From an uncultured Ruminococcus sp. (GTDB taxonomy: Bacteria > Bacillota > Clostridia > Oscillospirales > Ruminococcaceae), in the NCBI GenBank assembly GCA_945876405.1, contig CAMCOJ010000138.1:1-6057 (forward strand): a DNA stretch of 6,057 bases. Reading direction: 5' to 3'. The notes under the pieces are model-generated. The model had not been told where the DNA came from, did no database searches, and saw only the letters and a list, made by a program, of their open reading frames with translations. The stretch's first letter is position 1. Every line of letters starts with the position of its first letter. The position numbers and the translations under genes were made by a program. This document shows positions 1 through 6,057 of this stretch, piece after piece.

Positions 1-86
1 CAAATAACGTATTTGTGTTATCTGACAGGCTTTTTTTAAATTCATGACCACCTGAACCTTCCTGTGCATTTTTTCAGTTAATACAG

Positions 87-115
87 TAGATATTTACCTG
101 TGGATGTGGTATAAT
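87..115 (+). promoter_or_regulatory. Extended -10 sigma-A-type promoter of the yfmF-yfmH-lgt-folD operon
   Basis: A perfect TATAAT lies at 110-115, preceded by TG one base upstream (107-108), which gives an extended -10 element. Seventeen bases upstream is TAGATA (87-92), a 4-of-6 match to TTGACA; a weak -35 is usual with an extended -10. Transcription would start near 122, leaving a leader of about 27 nt before the ATG at 149, with no room for a riboswitch. It is the only good promoter seen ahead of the four + strand genes. The call rests on sequence matching only. Confidence 0.7.
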
Positions 116-133
116 AAAAAGTGATTTCATTTT

Positions 134-140
134 AAAAGGA
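134..140 (+). promoter_or_regulatory. Ribosome binding site that fixes the yfmF start at 149
   Basis: AAAAGGA is separated by 8 nt from the ATG at 149. The in-frame ATG at 140 overlaps this site and has no Shine-Dalgarno sequence of its own, so the three-residue extension MVY is probably not translated. Confidence 0.7.
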
Positions 141-148
141 TGGTGTAC

Positions 149-1444
149 ATGAATACAGACATAAAACGTGAAGTTATCGCTGACGGAGTGGCTTTTTCAG
201 AGATAGTGGATAAAAAGCTTAAAACAAATCTTCTGAAGATAAAGTTTGTAACAGAACTTTCTGAAAAGGAAGCACCGCTTAATTCAATGGCAGCTATGCT
301 TATCGGGGCTTCAAATAAAAAAATAAAAACATATTCAGAGATGTCTGACAGACTGAATGCCCTTTACGGCTCTTCAATATATACAGACACATCAAAGAGC
401 GGTGACTGTCAGTTTATCTCTTTTACTGCCGACTGTATAGACAACAGATTTGCGCTTGAGTCGGAAAACATACTCGATGATCTTCTTGATATTGCTCAGG
501 ACTGTATTTTCAGTCCAAATGTTTCAGAGGGTGGTTTTGACAGAACTGAGTTTGAGCTTAAGAGAAGGGAACTTATCGAAAGCATACAGGCGGAGATGAA
601 CAACAAGAGAGATTATGCACATATAAAGGCACAGAAATATATTTTTAAAGATGAGCCGTGTGCATTTCCGCAGTACGGTACAGTGGAGAATGCTGAAAGG
701 ATAACACCGCAGGAGGTTTATGAGGCATTTGTAAAGCTTGTTAAAACTGCTGTTATCGAGATATATTTTGTATCTTCGTCAGAAAATCCTTCGGTTAAGG
801 AAAGATTCAGAACTGCATTTGCCGGGATTGAGAGAAATCCTCAGAACCCGAAGTTCCGTACAGTCAGTCCGCTCAAGCCGGAAATATGCTACGCCGGGGA
901 CGAGCTGGAAATGAAGCAGTCCAAGGTAATTATGGCCTTCAAGACACAGAGCGAGAACAAAAATGCCTGCTCGGTTCTTACCCGTATGTTCGGCGGAACT
1001 GCATTTTCAAGACTGTTCACAAATGTAAGGGAGAAGATGAGTCTGTGCTATTACTGCTCAGCCGGTTTTGTTTACAGCAAGGGTACAATGCTTGTGGACA
1101 GCGGCGTTGAGAAGGAAAACACTGAGAAACTTACCGGTGAGGTAATCAATCAGCTCAATATGCTGAAAAAAGGTGATTTTACTGATGAGGAACTTCTCAA
1201 TACAAAACTCTATATGATTAATTCTGTAAAATCAGTAAATGACTCTCCGAATCAGATTGTGAACTGGTATTTTTCAGGTCTGTGCACAGGAGAGATGATA
1301 TCACCGGAAGAATATATCAGAAGAATAATGGCGGTTACACGTGAGGAAGTAACCGAGGCGGCAAATTCATTTGAACCGGATACAATTTATGTGATGGCTG
1401 CAAAGGAAGGCACATCATCAGATGAGGAGGATGAGAATGAATAA
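149..1444 (+). CDS. yfmF: M16-family peptidase subunit without zinc motif (YfmF/YmfF-like)
   Basis: This 431-residue protein has the length and two-domain layout of bacterial M16B (insulinase/pitrilysin) subunits. It has no signal peptide or membrane helix, so it is presumably cytoplasmic. The HxxEH zinc motif expected around residues 45-52 is absent (the stretch reads LNSMAAMLIGAS), so it should not cleave peptides by itself. The C-terminal domain keeps the family's substrate-binding R/Y pair: R294 and Y301 in NVREKMSLCYY. The next gene has the opposite pattern, so the two probably form a heterodimeric protease, as known for other bacterial M16B pairs. NCBI calls the family EF-P 5-aminopentanol modification-associated protein YfmF. 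The B. subtilis gene is spelled ymfF, and its name comes from neighbourhood more than from biochemistry. The start at 149 is preferred to 140 because of the ribosome site. The C-terminus is acidic (SSDEEDENE). The substrate is unknown. Confidence 0.88.
   Translation: MNTDIKREVIADGVAFSEIVDKKLKTNLLKIKFVTELSEKEAPLNSMAAMLIGASNKKIKTYSEMSDRLNALYGSSIYTDTSKSGDCQFISFTADCIDNRFALESENILDDLLDIAQDCIFSPNVSEGGFDRTEFELKRRELIESIQAEMNNKRDYAHIKAQKYIFKDEPCAFPQYGTVENAERITPQEVYEAFVKLVKTAVIEIYFVSSSENPSVKERFRTAFAGIERNPQNPKFRTVSPLKPEICYAGDELEMKQSKVIMAFKTQSENKNACSVLTRMFGGTAFSRLFTNVREKMSLCYYCSAGFVYSKGTMLVDSGVEKENTEKLTGEVINQLNMLKKGDFTDEELLNTKLYMINSVKSVNDSPNQIVNWYFSGLCTGEMISPEEYIRRIMAVTREEVTEAANSFEPDTIYVMAAKEGTSSDEEDENE
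1425..1430 (+). promoter_or_regulatory. Ribosome binding site inside yfmF that fixes the yfmH start at 1437
   Basis: AGGAGG, a full consensus Shine-Dalgarno core, lies in the last codons of the upstream gene, 6 nt before the ATG at 1437. Two other in-frame ATGs fit less well: 1422 lies upstream of the site with nothing purine-rich ahead of it, and 1431 abuts it. Confidence 0.75.
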
Positions 1445-2708
1445 GGAGATAATCAGAAATGAACTTACCGGTGACGAATATACGCTTATCAGACATAAGA
1501 GCGGTCTTGATATTCTTGTCTGGGAAATGGAAGGCTACTCCACGACTGAAGCACTTTTCGGAACGAAGTACGGTTCAGTAAATACAAAATTCAAAACCGC
1601 CGGTGACAGCGGTTACACGGTAGTGCCTGAGGGTATCGCTCATTTTCTTGAGCATAAGCTTTTTGAAAATGAAGACTGTGATGTTTTTGAACTCTATGCC
1701 AAGACAGGAGCTTCAGCGAATGCATATACATCATTTGACAAAACATGCTATCTGTTCAGCTGTTCGGAAAACTACAAGGAGTCACTTGATATACTTCTGA
1801 GTTTCGTTCAGGCACCGTATTTTACACAGGAAACTGTTGAAAAGGAACAGGGAATCATAGCTCAGGAAATCAAAATGTGCAACGATAATCCCGGAAACAG
1901 AGTGTTCTACAATATGCTCAGATGCCTTTACCATGAACACCCGGTAAAGATTGATATTGCCGGTACGGTCGAGAGCATTCAGAAGATAGATGCTGACCTG
2001 CTTTACAAGTGTTACAACACATTCTACAATCTCCACAACATGGTTCTTGTAATTGCCGGAAACGTTAAGGTGGATGAGGTTCTTGAGATTGCAGACAGAA
2101 GACTGAGAGACTGTGAGGATATAAAGCTTCAGACGGCGTTTCCTGATGAACCTGCCGGCATAGTTAAAAAGGAAAAAACGGAAAAGATGGCTGTCGGACT
2201 CCCTGTATTCAATATCGGGTTCAAATCATCTCCGGCCACTGGATACGACAGGCTTAAAGCTGAACTTGAAACATTTGTAGGTTTAAGTGTTATGTCTGAT
2301 CCTGCCTCAGTTCTGTACAGAAGTATGATGGAAGAAGGCCTTATAAACGCCTCCTTTGCTACGGAAGTATTTTCCGGAGACGGATATTTTACAGCTGTTT
2401 TCGGCGGAGAATCCAAAAATCCCCGTGAGGTTATGAACCGTATATTAAAGGAAACTGACAGAGTAAAAACTGAGGGGATGGACCGCAGTCTCTATGAAAA
2501 TATCAAAAAATACACATACGGTTCTGCGATAAGAGAACTTTCATCTCCTGACTCGGTTTCATCACTGATGATAAACAGTTATTTTTCAGATGTTTCGCCT
2601 TTTGACAGCCTGAAAATTCTTTCAGAGATGACCTATGAAGATGTTATGAAGTGTATAACGGAGCGACTTGATCCGGAAAAAGCGGCATTGTCATTTGTGG
2701 AGGCGTAA
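1437..2708 (+). CDS. yfmH: Zinc-dependent M16-family peptidase, catalytic subunit (YfmH/YmfH-like)
   Basis: This 423-residue M16B peptidase carries the inverted zinc motif HFLEH (H69, E72, H73) in the context EGIAHFLEHKLFENE. H69 and H73 are the expected zinc ligands and E72 the catalytic base. E137 and E144 have the seven-residue spacing of the conserved downstream glutamates, and E144 is the likely third ligand. The region MMEEGLINAS (297-306), where the R/Y pair normally sits, has M297 and N304 instead, so substrate binding probably needs the partner encoded just upstream. No signal peptide is seen, which suggests a cytoplasmic enzyme. The start at 1437 is set by AGGAGG at 1425-1430 and overlaps the yfmF stop by 8 nt, which suggests translational coupling and equal synthesis. 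NCBI uses yfmH; B. subtilis uses ymfH. The physiological substrate is not known to me. Confidence 0.9.
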   Translation: MNKEIIRNELTGDEYTLIRHKSGLDILVWEMEGYSTTEALFGTKYGSVNTKFKTAGDSGYTVVPEGIAHFLEHKLFENEDCDVFELYAKTGASANAYTSFDKTCYLFSCSENYKESLDILLSFVQAPYFTQETVEKEQGIIAQEIKMCNDNPGNRVFYNMLRCLYHEHPVKIDIAGTVESIQKIDADLLYKCYNTFYNLHNMVLVIAGNVKVDEVLEIADRRLRDCEDIKLQTAFPDEPAGIVKKEKTEKMAVGLPVFNIGFKSSPATGYDRLKAELETFVGLSVMSDPASVLYRSMMEEGLINASFATEVFSGDGYFTAVFGGESKNPREVMNRILKETDRVKTEGMDRSLYENIKKYTYGSAIRELSSPDSVSSLMINSYFSDVSPFDSLKILSEMTYEDVMKCITERLDPEKAALSFVEA

Positions 2709-2711
2709 GAA

Positions 2712-3674
2712 ATGGATATGACTTCTCTTAACCTTGCGGAAAATGAAATTGCATTTCCGGGACTTGGTATAGACGGAATAACTGTGAACAGTGTTGCGTT
2801 TTCGCTGTTTGGAATTGATATAGCCTGGTACGGTATAATTATTGCAGCAGGTATGACGCTCGCTATAATATTCGGACTTTCGCAGATGAAAAAGTTTGGT
2901 ATAGAACCGGACAGGGCAACTGATGTAATAATAGGCGGTATAATAGGCGGAGTTATAGGTGCCAGAGCCTATTATGTAATTATGAACTGGCAGGACTATG
3001 CCGGTGACTGGAAAAGCATTTTTCAGACACGAAACGGCGGGCTTGCAATATACGGCGGTGTAATCGGTGCACTTCTTGTGGGCGTAGTAATGTGCCGGAT
3101 ACGAAAAGTACGGATTCTTCCTCTTTTCGATGTCGCTTCCATGGGATTTCTCATAGGACAGGGAATAGGAAGATGGGGAAACTTTTTTAATCACGAGGCA
3201 TTCGGAACAAACACCGATTTGCCCTGGGGCATGACAAGCGGGCGTATTCAGCAGTGGATTGCAGAAAACAATGAGTACGGGACTGCACTTGCATCACTTA
3301 CTCCGGAAAGGGCAGTTCATCCGTGTTTCCTGTATGAATCGCTCTGGTGTCTGCTTGGATTTGCTGTTCTGTTCATTATCTCAAAGCACAGAAAATTTGA
3401 CGGACAGATATTTTTATGCTATATACTCTGGTACGGTGCAGGCCGTGCAGTGATTGAAGGACTCAGAACGGACAGCCTTATGGTGGGCAGTATCCGTATT
3501 TCACAGCTGCTGGCAATAGTTTCAGCTGTTGCAGCACTCATTCTTATATGCGTATTTACATCGAAGGTAAACAGAATGGGCGGCGAATATGTATTTTATA
3601 AGGATACGGAAGAGTCAAAAAAACTGATTGCTGAAGCTGAAGAACAGCACACTAGGGAAAAAACAAAAAAATAA
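2712..3674 (+). CDS. lgt: Prolipoprotein diacylglyceryl transferase (Lgt)
   Basis: Lgt is the membrane enzyme that moves diacylglycerol from phosphatidylglycerol to the lipobox cysteine of prelipoproteins, the first step of lipoprotein maturation. The Lgt signature is intact at residues 153-165 (GRWGNFFNHEAFG), with R154, N157, N160 and E162 corresponding to the essential residues of the E. coli enzyme. Other family blocks are IAWYG (37-41), GGLAIYGG (109-116), HPCFLYES (203-210) and YGAGRAVIEGLR (241-252), which holds the conserved Tyr, Arg and Glu. About seven hydrophobic segments can be seen, near 36-58, 72-91, 110-130, 137-158, 204-224, 231-250 and 262-283. At 320 residues it is slightly long, with a charged cytoplasmic tail ending REKTKK. 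E. coli His103 is replaced by Tyr114. GGAGG at 2699-2703 lies 8 nt before the start, and the gap from the previous stop is 3 nt, so it is co-transcribed with the M16 pair. Confidence 0.96.
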   Translation: MDMTSLNLAENEIAFPGLGIDGITVNSVAFSLFGIDIAWYGIIIAAGMTLAIIFGLSQMKKFGIEPDRATDVIIGGIIGGVIGARAYYVIMNWQDYAGDWKSIFQTRNGGLAIYGGVIGALLVGVVMCRIRKVRILPLFDVASMGFLIGQGIGRWGNFFNHEAFGTNTDLPWGMTSGRIQQWIAENNEYGTALASLTPERAVHPCFLYESLWCLLGFAVLFIISKHRKFDGQIFLCYILWYGAGRAVIEGLRTDSLMVGSIRISQLLAIVSAVAALILICVFTSKVNRMGGEYVFYKDTEESKKLIAEAEEQHTREKTKK

Positions 3675-3695
3675 TAATTATAAAGGAGAAAAATT

Positions 3696-4553
3696 ATGGC
3701 TACTGTAATAAGCGGAAAAGAAGTATCACAGAAGGTAAAGGGTGAAGTAAGGGAAAAGGCTCTTGCACTCAAAGAAAAGGGAATCGAAGTGGGTCTTGCA
3801 GTTGTTATCGTTGGTGACAATCCGGCTTCAAGAGTTTATGTAAATTCAAAAAAGAAGGCCTGCGAGGAAGTCGGCTTCAACTCATACGAATATGCTCTCC
3901 CTGAAGAAACAACACAGCAGGAACTTCTTGATCTTGTTGAGGTACTTAACAACGACGAAAAGGTAAACGGAATCCTTGTTCAGCTCCCTCTTCCGAAGCA
4001 GATTGATGAAAATGCAATTATCAATGCAATTTCACCGGATAAGGATGTTGACGCTTTCCATCCGTTCAATGTAGGAAAGATAATGATTGGCGAGTACGCA
4101 TTCCTTCCTTGCACTCCTGCCGGAATTATGGAACTTATCGACAGCACAGGTGTTGAGATTGCAGGAAAATCATGTGTTGTTATCGGCAGAAGCAATATCG
4201 TAGGCAAGCCTATGTCAATGCTCCTCCTCCACAGAAGCGGCACGGTTACTGTATGTCACTCAAAGACAAAGAACCTTAAGGAAATCTGTCAGAATGCTGA
4301 TATTCTCGTTGCAGCAGTAGGAAGACCAAACTTTGTAACAGGTGATATGGTTAAGGAAGGTGCAGTTGTTATTGACGTAGGTATCAACCGTATGGAAGAC
4401 GGAAAACTCTGCGGCGACGTAAACTTTGCCGAAGCGGAAAAGAAAGCTTCCTACATAACTCCTGTTCCGGGCGGCGTAGGACCGATGACAATAGCAATGC
4501 TCATGAAGAATACACTTACAGCTGCTATGATTAAAAATAATATTACTGAGTAA
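3696..4553 (+). CDS. folD: Bifunctional methylenetetrahydrofolate dehydrogenase / methenyltetrahydrofolate cyclohydrolase (FolD)
   Basis: FolD interconverts 5,10-methylene-, 5,10-methenyl- and 10-formyl-tetrahydrofolate in the cytoplasm, supplying one-carbon units for purines and formyl-Met-tRNA. The 285-residue length is typical. The N-terminal domain has [11 protein letters not shown] (45-55), with Y48 and K52 matching the catalytic Tyr52 and Lys56 of E. coli. It also has GILVQLPLP (92-100), with the conserved Gln96, and [11 protein letters not shown] (113-123). The NADP-binding domain has [12 protein letters not shown] (161-172), and the C-terminal signature PGGVGPMT is at 258-265. All key residues are present, so both activities are expected. 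AAAGGAG at 3682-3688 lies 7 nt before the ATG. The 21-nt gap after lgt has no terminator, so folD is probably the last gene of the operon. There is no obvious functional link between folate chemistry and the lipoprotein and peptidase genes, so this looks like housekeeping co-transcription. Confidence 0.97.
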   Translation: MATVISGKEVSQKVKGEVREKALALKEKGIEVGLAVVIVGDNPASRVYVNSKKKACEEVGFNSYEYALPEETTQQELLDLVEVLNNDEKVNGILVQLPLPKQIDENAIINAISPDKDVDAFHPFNVGKIMIGEYAFLPCTPAGIMELIDSTGVEIAGKSCVVIGRSNIVGKPMSMLLLHRSGTVTVCHSKTKNLKEICQNADILVAAVGRPNFVTGDMVKEGAVVIDVGINRMEDGKLCGDVNFAEAEKKASYITPVPGGVGPMTIAMLMKNTLTAAMIKNNITE

Positions 4554-4556
4554 AAC

Positions 4557-4597
4557 AAAAATACCATTCAGAAGAAAAATCTGAATGGTATTTTTTT
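4557..4597. terminator. Intrinsic terminator, probably bidirectional, between folD and the convergent membrane-protein gene
   Basis: ATACCATTCAGA (4561-4572) pairs perfectly with 4580-4591 around a 7-nt loop (AGAAAAA). Flanking A's (4557-4560) and T's (4592-4595) can extend the 12-bp stem to 16. On the + strand it is followed by a T-run (4591-4597) 3 nt after the folD stop. On the minus strand the A-rich left flank supplies the U-run just after the stop of the opposing gene at 4599. It therefore probably serves both converging units. Confidence 0.9.
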
Positions 4598-4598
4598 A

Positions 4599-5198
4599 TT
4601 ATAATTCTTTATATTCTACATCAATAATCTGATTGCCCTCACTGTCTGTACCAACTACCTTATCCATCTCATGTGCATAGAGAAAATCGGTAAACAGCCT
4701 TGAAACACCGTGTATAAGAAGAACTATTCCGAGAAGTCTTATTACATTTATAAATGCGCCGAACGGGTTGAATATAAGTGTAAAGCCGAGAATGAGTCCG
4801 ATAATATTGAGCACAAGTCCAAGCAGCCATTTTTCTGCACCTGATCTTTTCTGGAAAACTGCCAGCTGAATTTTTGAGATACTCTGAGTAATTACTGTAA
4901 ATCCGATAATCATCGGAATAACCGATGCAAGGAACTTTCCACCGAAGAAAAGAAGCAGGCTCAGTGCAGTTCCTATAACAGCCTGGATAATATCGAATTT
5001 TGAGTGAAATCCGTACCGCATTGCTCTGAAGTGTCTTACAAGACTCGTTGCAGCCCAGAACAGACAGGCAATGCCGAGGATCATGCTTACAAACTTTGTG
5101 AAAAACTCAGGGTTTGCAGTAAGCAGAATTCCGATTACGATATTGGCAATAGTCAGAAGGTCAAACGACATCCGGTATTTTTTAAAAAAGTTTTTCAT
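4599..5198 (-). CDS. DUF308 / HdeD-like multi-pass membrane protein
   Basis: This 199-residue protein is dominated by about six hydrophobic helices, near residues 13-28, 34-53, 69-87, 89-110, 123-143 and 149-168. They are arranged as three hairpins with a repeating pattern: a G-rich helix, a short turn often containing NP (ANPEFF at 28-33, FNPFGA at 143-148), then a second helix ending in basic residues. This is the layout of DUF308, the family that includes HdeD, an acid-resistance membrane protein of E. coli. The family's biochemical role is unknown and an acid-stress role here is not shown. A polar tail ends IIDVEYKEL. The ATG at 5198 has GGGAG (5208-5212, read on the minus strand) about 9-10 nt upstream. 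The gene has its own promoter and ends at the shared terminator, so it can be expressed alone. Family assignment is by pattern recognition; the membrane topology is clear. Confidence 0.82.
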   Translation of the reverse strand: MKNFFKKYRMSFDLLTIANIVIGILLTANPEFFTKFVSMILGIACLFWAATSLVRHFRAMRYGFHSKFDIIQAVIGTALSLLLFFGGKFLASVIPMIIGFTVITQSISKIQLAVFQKRSGAEKWLLGLVLNIIGLILGFTLIFNPFGAFINVIRLLGIVLLIHGVSRLFTDFLYAHEMDKVVGTDSEGNQIIDVEYKEL

Positions 5199-5237
5199 TT
5201 TCCTGATCTCCCTTTATATAGTGTTTTGTATATCTAT

Positions 5238-5266
5238 ATTGTACGCTATATACTGGGAATTGTCAA
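5238..5266 (-). promoter_or_regulatory. Near-consensus sigma-A-type promoter of the DUF308 gene
   Basis: Read on the minus strand, a perfect -35 TTGACA (5266-5261) is followed after 17 nt by TACAAT (5243-5238), a 5-of-6 match to the -10 consensus. The predicted start is near 5231, giving a leader of about 32 nt. An 11-nt palindrome, AATTG-T-CAATT (5258-5268 on the + strand), covers the -35 box and could be an operator half or coincidence. Confidence 0.75.
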
Positions 5267-5285
5267 TTGAAAAACAGGTGAAAAA

Positions 5286-6012
5286 TCAGTTTATTTCAGC
5301 TGGTTCATCTCCGTACGGGTATACCTGTTCCTCCGGATTTTCAGGAGTTTCTTCAGCAATTTCATCTTCAGCCTCTTCTTCAAAGAATTCGTTGCTTTCA
5401 GATTCCTGGTCCGCTGTTGTACTGCTGAAATAATCCTCCATGATTTTTTCGCACAGTTCAAGTATATATTTCGGAACGAATATCCACTGATTTGTATTGG
5501 TGTTGCTACATACCTCGTAGTACTGCTGATTTTCAGTTTCCATACTTGAATACACCATGTAATCCGGAATTACATAAGTATGACCGTTTTCAGGTGTTAC
5601 AACGGCACATTCCTCATAGTAGCTGTTATGGCAGTAGTATGTATTTCCTGTTGAAGGTTCCTTGAGTTTTATAAATTTTTCCGGGTCTTCATCCTGAAAT
5701 GATACAGCCAGGCCGTAGTCAGTTTCAGCTTCAAAAATATACCTTGTACCTGTAATTTCATCAATCATGCATCTTGTAGGATACTCATTATGATTGTCAT
5801 CAATAATTGTAGTATCGCTGTAGTAACGTCTGGAATTTATTGAGTTTTCCATCAATAAAGCTGAAACGGAAATAAATGTTACAAGAACACCTCCAAGCAG
5901 ACCGGCTGCAATTACTTTTCTGTATCTGAATAATTTTGGTTTTCTTATTTTTCTGCGGGTTTTTCTTTTCCCGCTTTCTGAACTGGGTATGGACTGCTGC
6001 TGAAATTCATAG
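5286..6012 (-). CDS. Unrecognised single-pass membrane protein with acidic tail, 5' end missing
   Basis: I do not recognise this protein. The 241 natural residues run from a Tyr codon at 6011-6009 to the TGA at 5288-5286. No Met, Val or Leu start codon (ATG, GTG, TTG) occurs before the membrane helix, so the true start lies beyond the genomic part of the window. Numbering from that Tyr, a very basic stretch (about 15-32, KRKTRRKIRKPK and on) precedes one hydrophobic helix (33-54), which suggests a signal anchor with the rest outside. The outer part holds five cysteines (81, 127, 135, 168, 187), many Tyr residues, and three similar GxxY sites (G88-Y91, G122-Y125, G143-Y146). It ends in a Glu/Asp-rich, Pro-containing low-complexity tail (about 203-237). 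A regulatory or cell-surface role would be a guess. No clear terminator follows, so some read-through into the DUF308 gene 87 nt downstream is possible. Confidence 0.75.
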
Positions 6013-6057
6013 CTGTCTCTTATACACATCTGACGCTGCCGACGATACTCCTTGTGT
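6013..6057. other. Illumina Nextera (Tn5) adapter contamination, not genomic
   Basis: Bases 6013-6031 read CTGTCTCTTATACACATCT, the 19-bp Tn5 mosaic end used in Nextera tagmentation. Bases 6032-6045 read GACGCTGCCGACGA, the reverse complement of the Read-1 primer tail. The next eight bases, TACTCCTT (6046-6053), sit where the i5 index belongs; their reverse complement AAGGAGTA is the index I know as Nextera N507/S507. The final GTGT (6054-6057) fits the start of the reverse-complemented P5 sequence. Order and spacing match a library adapter read through the end of an insert and left in the assembly. This stretch should be trimmed. Confidence 0.98.

Noticed and set aside
1..37. Inverted repeats CAAATA/TATTTG (1-6, 10-15) and ATAAC/GTTAT (4-8, 17-21) near a run of seven T's (31-37), as a possible terminator.
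   Set aside because: The stems are short, A/T-only or nearly so, mutually exclusive and not adjacent to the T-run. At most this is the right half of a terminator whose left arm lies outside the window.
1..47. Short open stretches at the left edge: + strand ending TGA at 45-47 (reads NNVFVLSDRLFLNS), and minus strand beginning at an ATG at 45-43 or GTG at 51-49 (MNLKKACQITQIRYL), which would be a divergent gene.
   Set aside because: Both read plausibly over about 15 codons but conflict. Neither has decisive support: the minus frame has AGGAAGG 5 nt before the GTG but no good promoter. The window is too short here to decide.
140..148. Start of the first M16 gene at the upstream ATG (MVY extension).
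   Set aside because: It has no Shine-Dalgarno sequence of its own and overlaps the good one for the ATG at 149.
2691..3194. A 167-codon open frame on the minus strand opposite yfmH's end and lgt.
   Set aside because: It is antisense to clearly conserved coding sequence, has a Tyr/His/Cys/Lys-rich composition typical of a shadow frame, and lacks a recognisable domain.
3655..3695. A-rich end of lgt and the lgt-folD gap, considered for programmed frameshifting or regulation.
   Set aside because: The A-runs encode the Lys-rich tail and are not in the frame register of a classic slippery heptamer. No stem follows. The gap is explained by the folD ribosome site.
6027..6057. Mosaic-end sequence considered as a natural Tn5/IS50 insertion end.
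   Set aside because: It continues directly into the synthetic Read-1 primer tail, an index-length segment and P5 bases, not into IS50 sequence.

Overview
This window is an ordinary chromosomal segment of a low-GC Gram-positive bacterium, followed by a short stretch of artificial sequence at its right end. The A/G-rich Shine-Dalgarno sequences, sigma-A-type promoters, a strong A/T-flanked intrinsic terminator and the neighbourhood of an M16 peptidase pair with lgt all point to the Clostridia. A gut Ruminococcus or related Oscillospiraceae is my best guess by style, but no rRNA or marker comparison supports that rank.

The left two thirds (149-4553, + strand) reads as one four-gene operon behind an extended -10 promoter at 87-115. 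It begins with two M16-family peptidase subunits of the YfmF/YfmH (B. subtilis YmfF/YmfH) type. The first lacks the zinc motif but has the R/Y substrate-binding pair; the second has the HxxEH zinc motif but lacks the R/Y pair. The two reading frames overlap by 8 nt. They are followed after 3 nt by lgt (prolipoprotein diacylglyceryl transferase) and after a further 21 nt by folD (one-carbon folate metabolism). A long A/T-flanked hairpin at 4557-4597 ends the operon and lies in position to serve the converging gene as well.

The right third is on the minus strand. It holds a DUF308/HdeD-like six-helix membrane protein (4599-5198) with its own near-consensus promoter (5238-5266). Upstream of it is an unrecognised single-pass membrane protein with a cysteine-containing outer domain and an acidic tail, whose 5' end is cut off (5286-6012).

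The last 45 bases (6013-6057) are not genomic. They are the reverse complement of an Illumina Nextera Read-1 adapter: the Tn5 mosaic end, the Read-1 primer tail, an 8-base i5 index and the first four bases of the P5 side. The natural sequence therefore ends at about 6012. The only Met start for the last gene (protein beginning MCIRDS) lies inside the adapter and is an artefact.

I found no mobile element, CRISPR array, RNA gene or convincing novel system. No stretch above 300 bases is without a gene. Bases 1-86 are too short and ambiguous to assign.
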